64,000 nucleotides of DNA from Selenomonas ruminantium subsp. lactilytica TAM6421 (GCF_000284095.1 NC_017068.1:2604001-2668000); one strand, 5' to 3'; counted from the stretch's first letter, positions 18,773-26,567 are shown. Made by a program: numbers and translations. The notes: generated by a model from the sequence alone, not told the origin.

Positions 18773-20548
18773 TTATTGCAACAGACTTAATACCCCACTG
18801 CTACTCTGATTGGCCTGGGCCAGCATACTCTGGGCTGCCTGGGTCAGAACGTTGGCTTTGGTGTATTCCGTCATTTCCTTGGCCATATCCGCATCACGAA
18901 TGGTGGATTCGGAACTGGTCACATTTTCCTGAGCCGTAGTAAGGTTCTGCGCTGTATAATTCAAGCGGCTCTGAATAGAACCAATGGTGGTCTGCTGATC
19001 CAGCACCTTCTGCAGGGCATTGTCAAAAATCGTCAGTGCCCGCTTGGCATTGGCCCGGGTGGTCAGCTGCACAGTTTCCCCTTCATCCGACAAGAGTCCC
19101 AATGCCTGCGCATGAATATCGGAGAAGGCCGCCTTGATCTGCTGATTTGCCTTGGTGCCCACCTGGAAGCGGAAACCGGAGTCAGGACGAGAGAAATCGC
19201 CCCATTTTACCGTCAGCCCCTCAATCGTACTGGTGCTACCGCTGGGATAGTACCAGAAACGTGTGGATTTACCTTCCAATACCACATCTTCAGCATTTTC
19301 TTCATCGCCGCCCCAGGCTTTGGAGCCTTTGACGGAGCCGGTATCCCGTGTATTTTCTAAATCAATATCGCAATAGGCTTTATAGAATTCATTGATTGTA
19401 TGCCCATCACTCAAATAAGAGTCAAAATCATTTTTAAAGGCAGTTTCCGCTTCACTTGCAGTATTGAACCGTCCCTTTGTAGCCGCACTGATGGCCTCGT
19501 CATAGGCTGTACCACCCTTTTCGTCAAGGACTGCCATAAATCGTTTCATAGCATCCTCATGGCCGCCCACTTTATTAATGTAATGTAGGAATGCATAGCC
19601 CACCGCGTAGGCCAAGCTGCCTGATGCATTTTCACTGTCAGCCAAGGTACTGGCTACTGTTCCACCAGCCCCCGAAGTTAATCCTGCTAAAGTGCCTTTT
19701 CTCTCATCATCAATACCATGAATGAATTCCGCGGAACCTTCGCGGATATACTTGGGCAGCGAATCCATATCGCTGATGTTGGCACGCATGACCGCATGGG
19801 TCAGTTCATGGGCAAGGGTACGATCCAAGTACGTAGCCTCGCCTGTTGACGAAGAACCATTCACATCATTGGGATCAAGATTTTCATAAAAATGCAAATT
19901 GATATTCAAAGTCAAACTATTGGCTACACCATTAACAGATATAGATGACACCGATGCCAACACATCACTATCTTCATCCGTAAAATTCAACTCAATTTCC
20001 TTTACAGAAGCATGATCTTCAAAAAAGGACATACCGTAAGCATCCTTTACCATATTCAAGCTGCGGGCTATCCACTCAGAATTCAGTGCCTTGATGATGG
20101 TCTGTTTCACATCATCAGCCACATCTGCCGAACCATCAAACAATGTCTTGCCGTTGAAAGTGACATTGGCATTGTCGTCAATCTGATCGATGGACTGGTC
20201 TACTTCCTTCTGGATAGTGGCCCGGTCAGCGTCAGTATTGGTATCGTTGGCAGCGTTGATTGCCTTTTCTTTCAGAGTTTTCAGAATGTCAACAGTAGAG
20301 CTGGCCGCCCCTTCCGCCGTGCGCAGCATGCTGATGGCATTCTGGGTGTTATCAATGTCCTGTCCCAGGCCGCGAATCTGCACCCGCATGCGCTCGGAAA
20401 TAGCGTAACCGGAAGCATCGTCCTCGGCACTGTTGATTTTCATACCAGAGCCAACCTTCTGCAGCTGCTTGGACAGTTTATTACTGTTCTTGTTCAATGC
20501 CCCCAAAGCCATCTGGGCGGACATATTATTTTTAATTACCATAGCCAT
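18773..20548 (-). CDS. Flagellin 3 with embedded zinc metalloprotease domain (flagellinolysin type, 591 aa)
   Basis: A filament subunit that should also be an enzyme. The start is the ATG at 20548, with AAGGAGG seven bases upstream. Residues 1-140 and about 455-591 are typical flagellin D0/D1. The insert (about 145-450) holds AHELTHAV at 246-253, with H247, E248 and H251, and YIREGSAEF at 267-275, so E270 follows after exactly 18 residues: HExxH-X18-E, the gluzincin zinc site. Proteolytic flagellins with an HExxH domain in the hypervariable region (flagellinolysins) are an established family, so this is assigned to it by architecture. Nothing needed for catalysis appears missing. The gene precedes flagellin 2 in one transcript and diverges from moaC. 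Substrate is not predictable from sequence. Confidence 0.93.
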   Translation of the reverse strand: MAMVIKNNMSAQMALGALNKNSNKLSKQLQKVGSGMKINSAEDDASGYAISERMRVQIRGLGQDIDNTQNAISMLRTAEGAASSTVDILKTLKEKAINAANDTNTDADRATIQKEVDQSIDQIDDNANVTFNGKTLFDGSADVADDVKQTIIKALNSEWIARSLNMVKDAYGMSFFEDHASVKEIELNFTDEDSDVLASVSSISVNGVANSLTLNINLHFYENLDPNDVNGSSSTGEATYLDRTLAHELTHAVMRANISDMDSLPKYIREGSAEFIHGIDDERKGTLAGLTSGAGGTVASTLADSENASGSLAYAVGYAFLHYINKVGGHEDAMKRFMAVLDEKGGTAYDEAISAATKGRFNTASEAETAFKNDFDSYLSDGHTINEFYKAYCDIDLENTRDTGSVKGSKAWGGDEENAEDVVLEGKSTRFWYYPSGSTSTIEGLTVKWGDFSRPDSGFRFQVGTKANQQIKAAFSDIHAQALGLLSDEGETVQLTTRANAKRALTIFDNALQKVLDQQTTIGSIQSRLNYTAQNLTTAQENVTSSESTIRDADMAKEMTEYTKANVLTQAAQSMLAQANQSSSGVLSLLQ

Positions 20549-20604
20549 GATACTTCCTCCTTGAAGGGCATAGTTCATCCGTCTTTTCCTGTCGCTTATA
20601 ATTT

Positions 20605-20632
20605 ATATCGTACAAAACATTCAAAAACTTAA
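20605..20632 (-). promoter_or_regulatory. Possible sigma-28 promoter of the flagellin 3-2 transcript
   Basis: Minus-strand TTAAGTTT (20632-20625), 12 bases, TACGATAT (20612-20605), close to TAAAGTTT-N11-GCCGATAA used by flagellar sigma factors. It lies 57 bases before the flagellin 3 start. Confidence 0.45.
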
Positions 20633-20722
20633 ATCCCCTGCAGGATTTTGTGAAAAATATCCTTTAGCTTGGTCGCGTATCTTGCTACAATAATATTAAG
20701 AAATGAAAAGGAGCGATAACTA

Positions 20723-21199
20723 ATGGACAACGGTCTTACCCACTTCGACGAACAAGGACAGGCTATCATGGTGGATGTAAGCGGCAAGGCAGAAACCCAC
20801 CGCACCGCCATTGCCTCAGGAATCATCAAGGTCAGCCAGCCGGTATTTGATGCCATTAAGGAAGGCACTGCTGCCAAGGGGGACGTGCTGGGCGTGGCCC
20901 GCATTGCGGGAATCATGGCAGCGAAAAACACTAGTTCCGTGATTCCTCTTTGCCACCCCCTGCCTCTCGCAAAATGCAGCCTGGATTTTGAACTGCAGAA
21001 AGATACCTGTGCCGTGAAGGCCATTGCCACCGTGAAGGTCACGGGACTTACCGGCGTGGAGATGGAAGCCTTGCACGCAGTCAGCGTGGCACTTCTGACC
21101 ATCTACGATATGTGCAAGGCCATTGACAAGCGCATGGAAATCAGTGAAATTCACCTCGATCGCAAAAGCGGCGGCAAGAGCGGCAAGTTCATACGCTGA
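20723..21199 (+). CDS. moaC: MoaC, cyclic pyranopterin monophosphate synthase
   Basis: Second enzyme of molybdenum-cofactor synthesis: converts the MoaA product (3',8-cyclo-7,8-dihydro-GTP) to cyclic pyranopterin monophosphate in the cytoplasm. The 158-residue protein is the normal MoaC length and spans the family from [14 protein letters not shown] to the C-terminus, with the conserved [12 protein letters not shown] (active-site His) near residue 75, [20 protein letters not shown] and [11 protein letters not shown] (catalytic Asp-Lys pair). GGAGCG stands just upstream of the ATG. It stands alone: no other moa gene is in the window, and the neighbours are flagellins and a mobile element. Confidence 0.96.
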   Translation: MDNGLTHFDEQGQAIMVDVSGKAETHRTAIASGIIKVSQPVFDAIKEGTAAKGDVLGVARIAGIMAAKNTSSVIPLCHPLPLAKCSLDFELQKDTCAVKAIATVKVTGLTGVEMEALHAVSVALLTIYDMCKAIDKRMEISEIHLDRKSGGKSGKFIR

Positions 21200-21220
21200 A
21201 CATTGACCAGTCAAAAAATA

Positions 21221-21257
21221 AAGAGGCGCAAAGGTTTCAACTGCCTTTGCGCCTCTT
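21221..21257. terminator. Hairpin terminator between moaC and the mobile element
   Basis: A perfect 14-bp stem (AAGAGGCGCAAAGG with CCTTTGCGCCTCTT, 9-base loop). The T-rich tail (TATTTTTTG) follows on the minus strand, so it should best stop leftward transcripts coming from the interrupted gene or the element; on the plus strand, after moaC, the hairpin has only a poor T run. Confidence 0.7.
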
Positions 21258-21343
21258 CGCATCCGATATTCCCTTATCATATAAGTCCCTTTCCTGCCAT
21301 TTCCTCATGACAAGCCTTTCCTTATTAATCCCTTCACCTCATT

Positions 21344-21370
21344 TATAATGCATCAGACCGATGCATTATA
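21344..21370. repeat. Perfect 11-bp inverted repeat at the end of the interrupted gene
   Basis: TATAATGCATC and GATGCATTATA flank a five-base centre. The stop codon of the reconstructed second exon (21353-21355) lies in the hairpin. There is no T run, so a simple terminator role is doubtful. Confidence 0.6.
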
Positions 21371-21407
21371 GGCCGATTCTGCTCCGGCACTCCCCACCGC
21401 TGCAGCT
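21353..21407 (-). other. Second part of the gene split by the IStron (exon 2)
   Basis: If the element is removed exactly so that GG at 24008-24007 joins A at 21407, the small gene starting at 24314 reads on through GAAAVGSAGAESAYNASV and stops at TGA 21355-21353. The run is free of stops and its composition is coding-like. This is inference from frame continuity; the intact gene in a relative lacking the element would settle it. Confidence 0.55.
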
Positions 21408-21640
21408 CCGGCATAGGCTGTAGCAAGCCGCTACGATAAATATGTACAAATCTGCACAGAGTTACACATATTTACGCTGTGGTGCCCTTCACAAGACACC
21501 TTCCTGATTCATTGCGTCCGATTTTGCCACTCCGAAGAACAAGCTACTCTCGTTTGATATAACGCTCCACAGGCTTAAATTCCCTAGTAGCGATAGGTAC
21601 ATGCTTAGGTTTTCTTGAAGGTGAAATTTCCTAAGCCATC
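21408..21640 (-). ncRNA. Predicted omega/reRNA scaffold at the element right end
   Basis: TnpB guide RNAs are made from the 3' end of tnpB and the right end of the element, with the guide in the flanking DNA. Here 220 non-coding bases follow the tnpB stop and can fold: CCTA/TAGG near 21595, GGTG/CACC arms near 21510-21480, and GTAGC-GGCTT-GCTAC at 21432-21418 just before the end. The guide would begin at 21407 and run to about 21388 in exon 2. The same stretch must hold the 3' splice site of the intron. Location follows family rules; the exact RNA ends are not visible. Confidence 0.6.
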
Positions 21641-22824
21641 TTATAATTTGCTAAGTTGATAGCAGCGTTCAAATCCCTGTCCAGCTTTGCTCCGCATACA
21701 GGGCAGACATAAATGCGGTCTGAAAGCTTCAAGTCCTTTTTGACATTTCCGCAATGACTGCAAGTTTTGGAGCTTGCATAGAATCTGTCTACCTCTATGA
21801 CCTTTATGCCGTACATTTCAGCCTTGTACTGAATCTGCCGCTTAAACTCATAGAATTTTTGTTTTGCGATAGCTTCTGACAGGTGCTTATTCTTCATCAT
21901 GCCCTTGACATTCAAATTCTCCATGACTATCTGTGACGGCTTGGTTTTCACTATCTCAGATGTTGTCTGATGAAGATGATTGTTGCGAATGTCTGTAAGG
22001 CGTTTGTGAATAAGCTGTATTTTCTTGTTCTGCTTGTCTAGGTTCCTACATTCTCGAAGTGGGCGAATCCATATCGGATGGCGATTTTTGTCGTGGCTCT
22101 TGATATTTGATTCCAGTTTGCGAGATGCCTTTCGTTGCTCACGCTTCAGCTTCTTTTCCAACCTTCTTACTTCCGCAGACTTATTGATGTTCTTGTAGAA
22201 GTGGGTTTCTGTAGCGTCCTCGTTAGAAACAATCGCCAACGACTTAATACCAAGGTCTATGCCCAGACTCCCGCCAGTCAGCTCAGTTTCTTCCTGCTGA
22301 ACTTCATAGCCAACTGACAGATACCAATACCTGCCATCAAAGGATATATGCGGATTGGCATATTTCTTGCCTTTTGGTATCTTAGGCAGGGGAGCCGCTG
22401 TCTTCACAAAACCTATCTTCTCACCATGGAAGCCATTTGGCTTCCTCACAAGGCTTTCGTAGTTCACATAGAAACTAATCTTGCTCCTATGACGGCTCTT
22501 GAATTTAGGTTTCCCAGATATGCCCTTGAAATATCTTTGCAAGGCCAGGTTTGCGTCCTTAACAGCTTGTTTCATTACATTGCTTCCTACCTCTTTAAGC
22601 CATGTATGGGTTGTTTTCTTTAGGACGTTGTTGATGTGTTTCCTTATTTCGCCCTCGCTGACGCTACGCTTGCCGACCTTGTCATTTTTAAGCCATGCCT
22701 TGTAGGCCGCTTCGTTCGCTTCGAGAAAGTAATTGTATGCCCAACGGGCAGTCCCGGCACTTTTCCAGAACAGACACTCTTGCTCTTTAGTAGGCAGAAG
22801 CCTTATCTTTACCGCTCTCTGCAT
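21631..22824 (-). CDS. tnpB: TnpB, RNA-guided nuclease of the IS607 element (397 aa)
   Basis: Cas12-ancestor nuclease that cuts DNA matching the element's guide RNA and so favours element retention. All RuvC parts are present: D190 in GIDLGIKSLAI, E302 in IVMENLNVKGM, D384 in LDRDLNAAINLA. The zinc finger has C355/C358 (CSHCG) and C374/C377 (CPVCG). N-terminal WED/REC features (IRLLPTKEQECLFWKSAGTA) are normal and the length is typical, so it should be active. The ATG at 22824 overlaps the end of tnpA by 38 bases, with GAGG nine bases before it, implying translational coupling. Confidence 0.95.
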   Translation of the reverse strand: MQRAVKIRLLPTKEQECLFWKSAGTARWAYNYFLEANEAAYKAWLKNDKVGKRSVSEGEIRKHINNVLKKTTHTWLKEVGSNVMKQAVKDANLALQRYFKGISGKPKFKSRHRSKISFYVNYESLVRKPNGFHGEKIGFVKTAAPLPKIPKGKKYANPHISFDGRYWYLSVGYEVQQEETELTGGSLGIDLGIKSLAIVSNEDATETHFYKNINKSAEVRRLEKKLKREQRKASRKLESNIKSHDKNRHPIWIRPLRECRNLDKQNKKIQLIHKRLTDIRNNHLHQTTSEIVKTKPSQIVMENLNVKGMMKNKHLSEAIAKQKFYEFKRQIQYKAEMYGIKVIEVDRFYASSKTCSHCGNVKKDLKLSDRIYVCPVCGAKLDRDLNAAINLANYKMA

Positions 22825-23419
22825 TTTTCTTTACCTCGTCAATAAGTCTCTTTGTTTTCTTTGAGCGTTGCCCGTAAAGGCGGTTAGCAAAAACTGTGAT
22901 GATTTGTATTAGGTCATCCGTCAGTTCCTGCTCTTTGCTCTGCTCGGTATTGTCGATAATCTCGATACTGACACCGTTTATTTCACAAAGATACTCCAAC
23001 AACTCATAGCCAAAGCGAATCAGTCTGTCCTTGTACAGGATAACTACTGTTGATACCTCGTGGTTGTTGATTTTGTTGACGAGTTGCCGTAGCCCTTTCT
23101 TTTTATAGTTAATGCCTGAGCCTACGTCCGTGATTATCTCAAATTTATAACCCTTGGCATACATATAGGACTTTACGTTCTCCACTTGCGTTTGAAGGTC
23201 ATCTTTTTGAGCTGGCGTAGATACTCGGCAGTAACCTACTACGAGCTTTTCTGTTTCGGGAGCGTTGGAAAACTCCTTGAGCTGTTCCATTGAGTAATAG
23301 CGTGTGCCCCCCTTGGTAACATGGTGCGGAATAAAATCTCCGCTTTGGTGCATACGCCTTAGTGTCGTAGTGGTGACACCAACCATCTTAGCAAATTTAC
23401 CTATGCTGACCAGTTCCAC
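22787..23419 (-). CDS. tnpA: TnpA, IS607-type serine recombinase (210 aa)
   Basis: Transposase of the element. An N-terminal MerR-like helix-turn-helix (FAKMVGVTTTTLRRMHQSG) is followed by the serine resolvase catalytic domain, with nucleophile S67 in GYCRVSTPAQKDDL, and the IS607 signature RLYGQRSKKTKRL near the end; this HTH-before-catalytic-domain order is diagnostic for IS607. The frame is open from a GTG at 23428, but that codon overlaps the AGGAGG ribosome site; the second GTG at 23419, eight bases after the site, is the better start. Apparently intact. Confidence 0.93.
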   Translation of the reverse strand: MELVSIGKFAKMVGVTTTTLRRMHQSGDFIPHHVTKGGTRYYSMEQLKEFSNAPETEKLVVGYCRVSTPAQKDDLQTQVENVKSYMYAKGYKFEIITDVGSGINYKKKGLRQLVNKINNHEVSTVVILYKDRLIRFGYELLEYLCEINGVSIEIIDNTEQSKEQELTDDLIQIITVFANRLYGQRSKKTKRLIDEVKKNAESGKDKASAY

Positions 23420-23499
23420 AGCGTCCACCTCCTAACATAAGATATTTCACTTATATTATAAGGTATTTGTGTAAAACTGTCAAATTTGTATATATTTAT

Positions 23500-24006
23500 C
23501 TTGTTCACGCTAGAACGCAACTTCCAGCGCAGTCTTGCTGTCACCAGCAGACCTCCGACACTTTCATGTCAGCGCAGACTATATCTTCACCCTGCTGAGC
23601 AGGGGCAGTATTTTTCTTCCGCCATAAACTTGCGGTTTTACTCTCCCTCAAGGAGATAGTCGTTGGGGGTCTCCCTTATTCTCTTTTGAGAACTTAGGGC
23701 TTTCCCTGCTAAACACCCATTGCTTTCAGCACTTAGGACATACGTTTTCGGAAGGTCACTATTTTCTTCATCCGACACTGATATGTTTTTGTTTCACCTT
23801 ATGCCATCCTTACGTTTTTTCTGCTTTCGCACCACTCAGCTTGCCCTTTCGAGCTACTGTTTGGGTGTAAGGCTTTAGGGATTAAAAGCATTTAACACTG
23901 AGTTTGCACCTCTTGCAAGATACAAAGGGTATTCTGTTCGATTAAATCTATACTTCTGTATATATTTATACAGATTTGTGTAAATTTAGTGTAACAGTTT
24001 TGTTAC
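23500..24006 (-). ncRNA. Group I intron catalytic core of the IStron
   Basis: No gene lies here. On the minus strand the R-type element GACTAT (23661-23656) can pair with ATAGTC (23582-23577) to form P7. The latter sits in AAGATATAGTC, a classic group I S element. Directly before it CCCTGC-TCA-GCAGGG (23604-23590) gives P8, and after it CTGACA/TGTCGG (23572-23555) gives P9, followed by another small hairpin. GGGTA at the left end (24008-24004) can pair with TACCC (23931-23927), a candidate P1 or P2. The order R-P8-S-P9 and spacing fit group I introns. Splice sites could not be fixed: no clear U.G pair marks the 5' site. tnpA and tnpB would be inside the excised RNA. Confidence 0.75.
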
Positions 24007-24314
24007 CCATTCTGACTCATAATCTGCTGCTGCATGAAGTTGTTGCTGCCATCCAACCTGGTTTCTGAAATGATCTTATCGCCTTCCACCCGCTGAATAA
24101 CCAACGAACCATCCGCCAACAGCTTAGTCAGCGTAACCGTGGCAACATCCGACTCCACATCAGAATCCTGCGTTGCCTTCACCGCCGTCAACAGCGCCAA
24201 AATGTCCTCAAATGAGTGACTCTTGCTATGGACAGCAGTATCCGGCCTGACTGCCTGCGCCTGCTGCTGCCAATAATTCAGACTACTGGTCGCCGCAATC
24301 GTATTGATACTCAT
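24003..24314 (-). CDS. Small protein of unknown function, interrupted near its 3' end by the IStron (exon 1)
   Basis: Start at 24314 (MSINTIAATSSLNYW) because AAAGGAGG lies six bases upstream. The visible 103 codons have no recognisable domain; the protein is hydrophilic, with the segment HSFEDILALLTAVKATQD and a Gln-rich end (NNFMQQQIMSQNG). The TAA at 24005-24003 lies in the element's left end, so in DNA the protein is shortened; with the element removed it would be 120 residues. Its role is unknown. The start style (MSINTI..) and closeness to flagellin genes only hint at a cell-surface or motility link. Confidence 0.65.
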   Translation of the reverse strand: MSINTIAATSSLNYWQQQAQAVRPDTAVHSKSHSFEDILALLTAVKATQDSDVESDVATVTLTKLLADGSLVIQRVEGDKIISETRLDGSNNFMQQQIMSQNG

Positions 24315-24460
24315 GAATATCCTCCTTTCCTCCATTGTCAGAATAAACTCCTGCATTTTCTCTATCGTATAAAATACGTCTGAAGTTAAGTGGTTCTAAA
24401 ATTTTTAATCAAATTTTAATCATGCTCAACCAGACAAGCAAAACATCGTTTCCAGATTAT

Positions 24461-24484
24461 GTTGCTTTAGTTTTTGCTCTAGTT
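24461..24484 (-). repeat. Direct repeat copy 3 (integration-scar repeat)
   Basis: Plus-strand GTTGCTTTAG then TTTTTGCTCTAGTT. Copies stand at 24739-24761 and 25502-25525. Copies 3 and 1 are each followed by the same hairpin and a tRNA-Arg sequence, so they mark duplicated ends of an inserted segment. Confidence 0.7.
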
Positions 24485-24494
24485 GCACTAAAAA

Positions 24495-24518
24495 GGCTCC
24501 GAGGAAAATCTCGGAGCC
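24495..24518 (-). terminator. Duplicate of the tRNA-Arg terminator
   Basis: Minus-strand GGCTCCGAGA/CCTCGGAGCC stem followed by TTTTT. It is nearly identical to the hairpin at 25536-25559 behind the real tRNA-Arg and follows the partial tRNA copy, so it came with the duplication. Confidence 0.75.
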
Positions 24519-24529
24519 CTCACTATAGT

Positions 24530-24571
24530 GTAAGCGACCACTAAGGCGCTAAATCGCCAAGTGTCTGCTTA
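24530..24571. repeat. Imperfect inverted repeat in the intergenic region
   Basis: TAAGC-GACCACT-AA-GGCG opposite CGCC-A-AGTGTC-TGCTTA around a CTAAAT centre. It lies between the terminator copy and the tRNA fragment and has no counterpart beside the real tRNA-Arg. Role unknown. Confidence 0.45.
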
Positions 24572-24580
24572 TTCATTCAT

Positions 24581-24625
24581 TGGTGCGTCAGGAGGGATTC
24601 GACCCCCCGCCCCACGGCTTAGAAG
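24581..24625 (-). pseudogene. Partial tRNA-Arg copy (3' part)
   Basis: Forty-five bases match the real tRNA-Arg (25571-25647) from the anticodon loop CTTCTAAG through TTCGAATCCCTCCTGACGC to CCA, with two substitutions in the T stem region. The 5' half is replaced by unrelated sequence. This is what integration at the 3' end of a tRNA gene leaves at the distal attachment site. Confidence 0.8.
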
Positions 24626-24738
24626 TTCATCCCCTAAATTACGCCCCAATTATTAGGTCCTTTAACCCCAGTAATATCAAGAGTTCACGCTACAGCCAAA
24701 ATCCATATTTTCCATAAAATTCTACTTTTCCAGGCTGT

Positions 24739-24761
24739 GTTGCTCTAGTTATTGCTCTAGT
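24739..24761 (-). repeat. Direct repeat copy 2
   Basis: GTTGCTCTAGTTATTGCTCT and the following AGT, between the tRNA fragment and the truncated Rpn-like gene. Next to copies 2 and 1 the neighbouring bases also share an ATTTTATGG word on the minus strand. Confidence 0.6.
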
Positions 24762-24787
24762 AAATTGGCTAACGAGCACTTGGCTAT

Positions 24788-25411
24788 TTACCAGTTATGA
24801 TGTACAAATTCTACTGCCGCCTCTTGCGACAACGGGTATCTTTTGGCCAACTGCTGCACAGCTACATCTTTACCTAGATTAAGGTCTTTTACAGTAGCTA
24901 TAACATTACGCATTCCTTCATTAGTTGCTTCAGTTACGCCTTCATTACGAGCATCCATAATCATATCATCAATTGCCTTGCACACGTCAATCCGCTCCTC
25001 TCCTACAGGAAAGTTGAAATTTTGGCCAGAACAAACACCTATTGTCTGCGCAGCCAAACGGTCCAATGATTTATAATCCCGATTATTGTTTACCAGATTG
25101 GCTAGTTCTGTCTTATCCTTAGAGTGCCTAATGAACTTCAACACCGCCTTCAAGTCAGACTGAAAGACATCCAACTGCTGGTCAGTCATCATTGCCGGTG
25201 AAATCAAGTTCATCTTATAATCGGTTGCATACTTCAAAATGTTTTCGTCTATATCTTCAGGATACATTTCTCGGAGGGTTACAGGAGCATCCCAATCATC
25301 TGCTCCCCAGTACACCACCAAAGTAATTACAGGCAACACCTTATCATCACGATGGAAACCTGACAAAAACTCCGCCTTATCGTTCCCATGATTATGTGCA
25401 TTATAACGCAT
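24788..25411 (-). pseudogene. Rpn/YhgA-like transposase-nuclease family gene lacking its N-terminal nuclease half
   Basis: The 207-residue frame matches the middle and C-terminal part of Rpn (recombination-promoting nuclease, PD-(D/E)xK) proteins: EFLSGFHRDDKVLPVITLVV, then a helical region ending LAKRYPLSQEAAVEFV. Family members have about 100 further N-terminal residues with the nuclease motifs; these are absent and the sequence before the ATG does not continue the family. It may be translated but should be catalytically dead. It lies between tRNA-Arg and its partial copy, so it is probably cargo of a decayed integrative element. Confidence 0.75.
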
Positions 25412-25501
25412 TAAGAGGCGACATGTCTATATCAGCTGAATTCTCACTTAGGAATCCTGCCCCTTCCACCTGTTCCATGTGCTCCATAAAATCCATCTTG
25501 C

Positions 25502-25525
25502 GTTGCTCTAGTTTTTGCTCTAGTT
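25502..25525 (-). repeat. Direct repeat copy 1, beside the tRNA-Arg terminator
   Basis: GTTGCTCTAGTTTTTGCTCT and AGTT, directly downstream (minus strand) of the tRNA-Arg terminator. See copies 2 and 3. Confidence 0.7.
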
Positions 25526-25535
25526 ACACAAAAAA

Positions 25536-25559
25536 GGCTCCGAGGAAAACCTCGAAGCC
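25536..25559 (-). terminator. Terminator of the tRNA-Pro/tRNA-Arg transcript
   Basis: Minus-strand GGCTTCGAGG/CCTCGGAGCC stem followed by TTTTTTG, 12 bases after the tRNA-Arg CCA. Confidence 0.8.
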
Positions 25560-25570
25560 CTTGATTTCAT

Positions 25571-25647
<77 letters not shown>

Positions 25648-25656
25648 GATTTTGGA

Positions 25657-25733
25657 TGGTCGGGATGACAGGATTCGAACCTGCGACATCCTGCTCCCAA
25701 AGCAGGCGCGCTACCAAACTGCGCTACATCCCG
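25657..25733 (-). tRNA. tRNA-Pro (TGG)
   Basis: Acceptor CGGGATG pairs with CATCCCG; anticodon loop TTTGGGA gives TGG; T loop TTCGAAT and encoded CCA are present. Confidence 0.96.
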
Positions 25734-25787
25734 CAAATCACTTGTCTATTATAGCGAAAAAAGATATGTCTGTCAAATAATTTTTCT

Positions 25788-26567
25788 TTACTTGAGGCAA
25801 TTCACCATTCGCTGCTGACAGAAGGTGACGGGGCGCAGGCCAAGGCTTTCGGCAAAGTCACAGGCCAGCTGCAGATGGGCGCCTACGGCATCAACGTCAT
25901 GGGCATCTGAACCGAGGGTAACAAAGTGCCCGCCCATTTCCTTGTAGCGGCGGTAGATAGGCGCCAGCTTTGCCAGCGCATCTTTGGCCCCCAACCGGCG
26001 GGTATTGAGTTCCATGACCGTGTCCGTCACAATAGCTGTTTTGAGCACCGCGTCGATTTCATCGGCAAAATCTTCATAGACGATATCGGGATTGTCATAG
26101 GGTGCATAGCGGCAGATATAGTCAATATGCCCCAAAGCATTGGCAAAGCTATGCACCTTCAGGTTTTGCGCCATCTGCACAAAATAACGGTGATACGCTT
26201 CCTGCTTGTCCTTGCCCTCATAATAATCCGGGTAATAGATATCGATATCGTCCACCAGATGCTGGGAGCAGATAATCATATCGAAGGGCACCCGCCGGGA
26301 AAATTCCTCACTGAAATCGCGGGTGTTGGCGCGCATACCGATTTCCACCCCCAGGCGCAGTTTATCCCCCCGCAAACGGCTATAGGCCTGCCAGTAAGCA
26401 TGGGGAGCAAAAGAAAAGGTCTTGCCATCCTTGCTGACATAATGGGCATCCAGATGTTCGGTGAAAACAAGGCCAATCCCCTGTTTTTCCGCCATGGCCA
26501 ATGCATCCGCCGCCTTCATCTCCGAATCGGCGGAAAACTCCGTATGAATATGACTGTCAAATAACAT
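25788..26567 (-). CDS. PHP-domain phosphatase, histidinol-phosphatase (HisK/HisJ) family
   Basis: Metal-dependent phosphoesterase of the PHP superfamily, 259 residues. The first metal motif SHIHTEFSADS stands at residues 4-14; further ligands are VFTEHLDAH, GVEIGMR, SFANALGHIDY and the late GSDAHDVDAVG. The layout is that of HisK/HisJ-type histidinol-phosphate phosphatases, the last-but-one step of histidine synthesis, but no his gene is nearby and PHP proteins of this branch act on several phosphates, so the substrate is only probable. AAGAGTG precedes the ATG. Followed after 21 bases (minus strand) by the TSCPD gene, likely one transcript. Confidence 0.85.
   Translation of the reverse strand: MLFDSHIHTEFSADSEMKAADALAMAEKQGIGLVFTEHLDAHYVSKDGKTFSFAPHAYWQAYSRLRGDKLRLGVEIGMRANTRDFSEEFSRRVPFDMIICSQHLVDDIDIYYPDYYEGKDKQEAYHRYFVQMAQNLKVHSFANALGHIDYICRYAPYDNPDIVYEDFADEIDAVLKTAIVTDTVMELNTRRLGAKDALAKLAPIYRRYKEMGGHFVTLGSDAHDVDAVGAHLQLACDFAESLGLRPVTFCQQRMVNCLK

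Larger units (their letters stand above)
21408..24006 (-). mobile_element. IS607-family IStron (group I intron + serine transposase TnpA + TnpB)
   Basis: About 2.6 kb. In minus-strand order it has a group I intron core, tnpA, tnpB and a structured 3' end. Both junctions carry GG (24008-24007 and 21409-21408), as expected for IS607 serine transposases, which insert at GG without target duplication; either copy can be counted as target. The ends share inverted motifs: ACAAATCTG and TTACAC occur near the left end (about 23970-24000, minus strand) and the right end (about 21438-21465, plus strand). Intron-carrying IS607 elements, IStrons, are known mainly from clostridia. Boundaries come from the GG rule and restored frame of the host gene, not from an observed empty site. 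Confidence 0.8.

Noticed and set aside
23500-24006. Group II intron or protein-coding remnant upstream of tnpA
   Set aside because: No reverse transcriptase, no domain V-like hairpin; the GACTAT/ATAGTC pairing with AAGATATAGTC fits group I.
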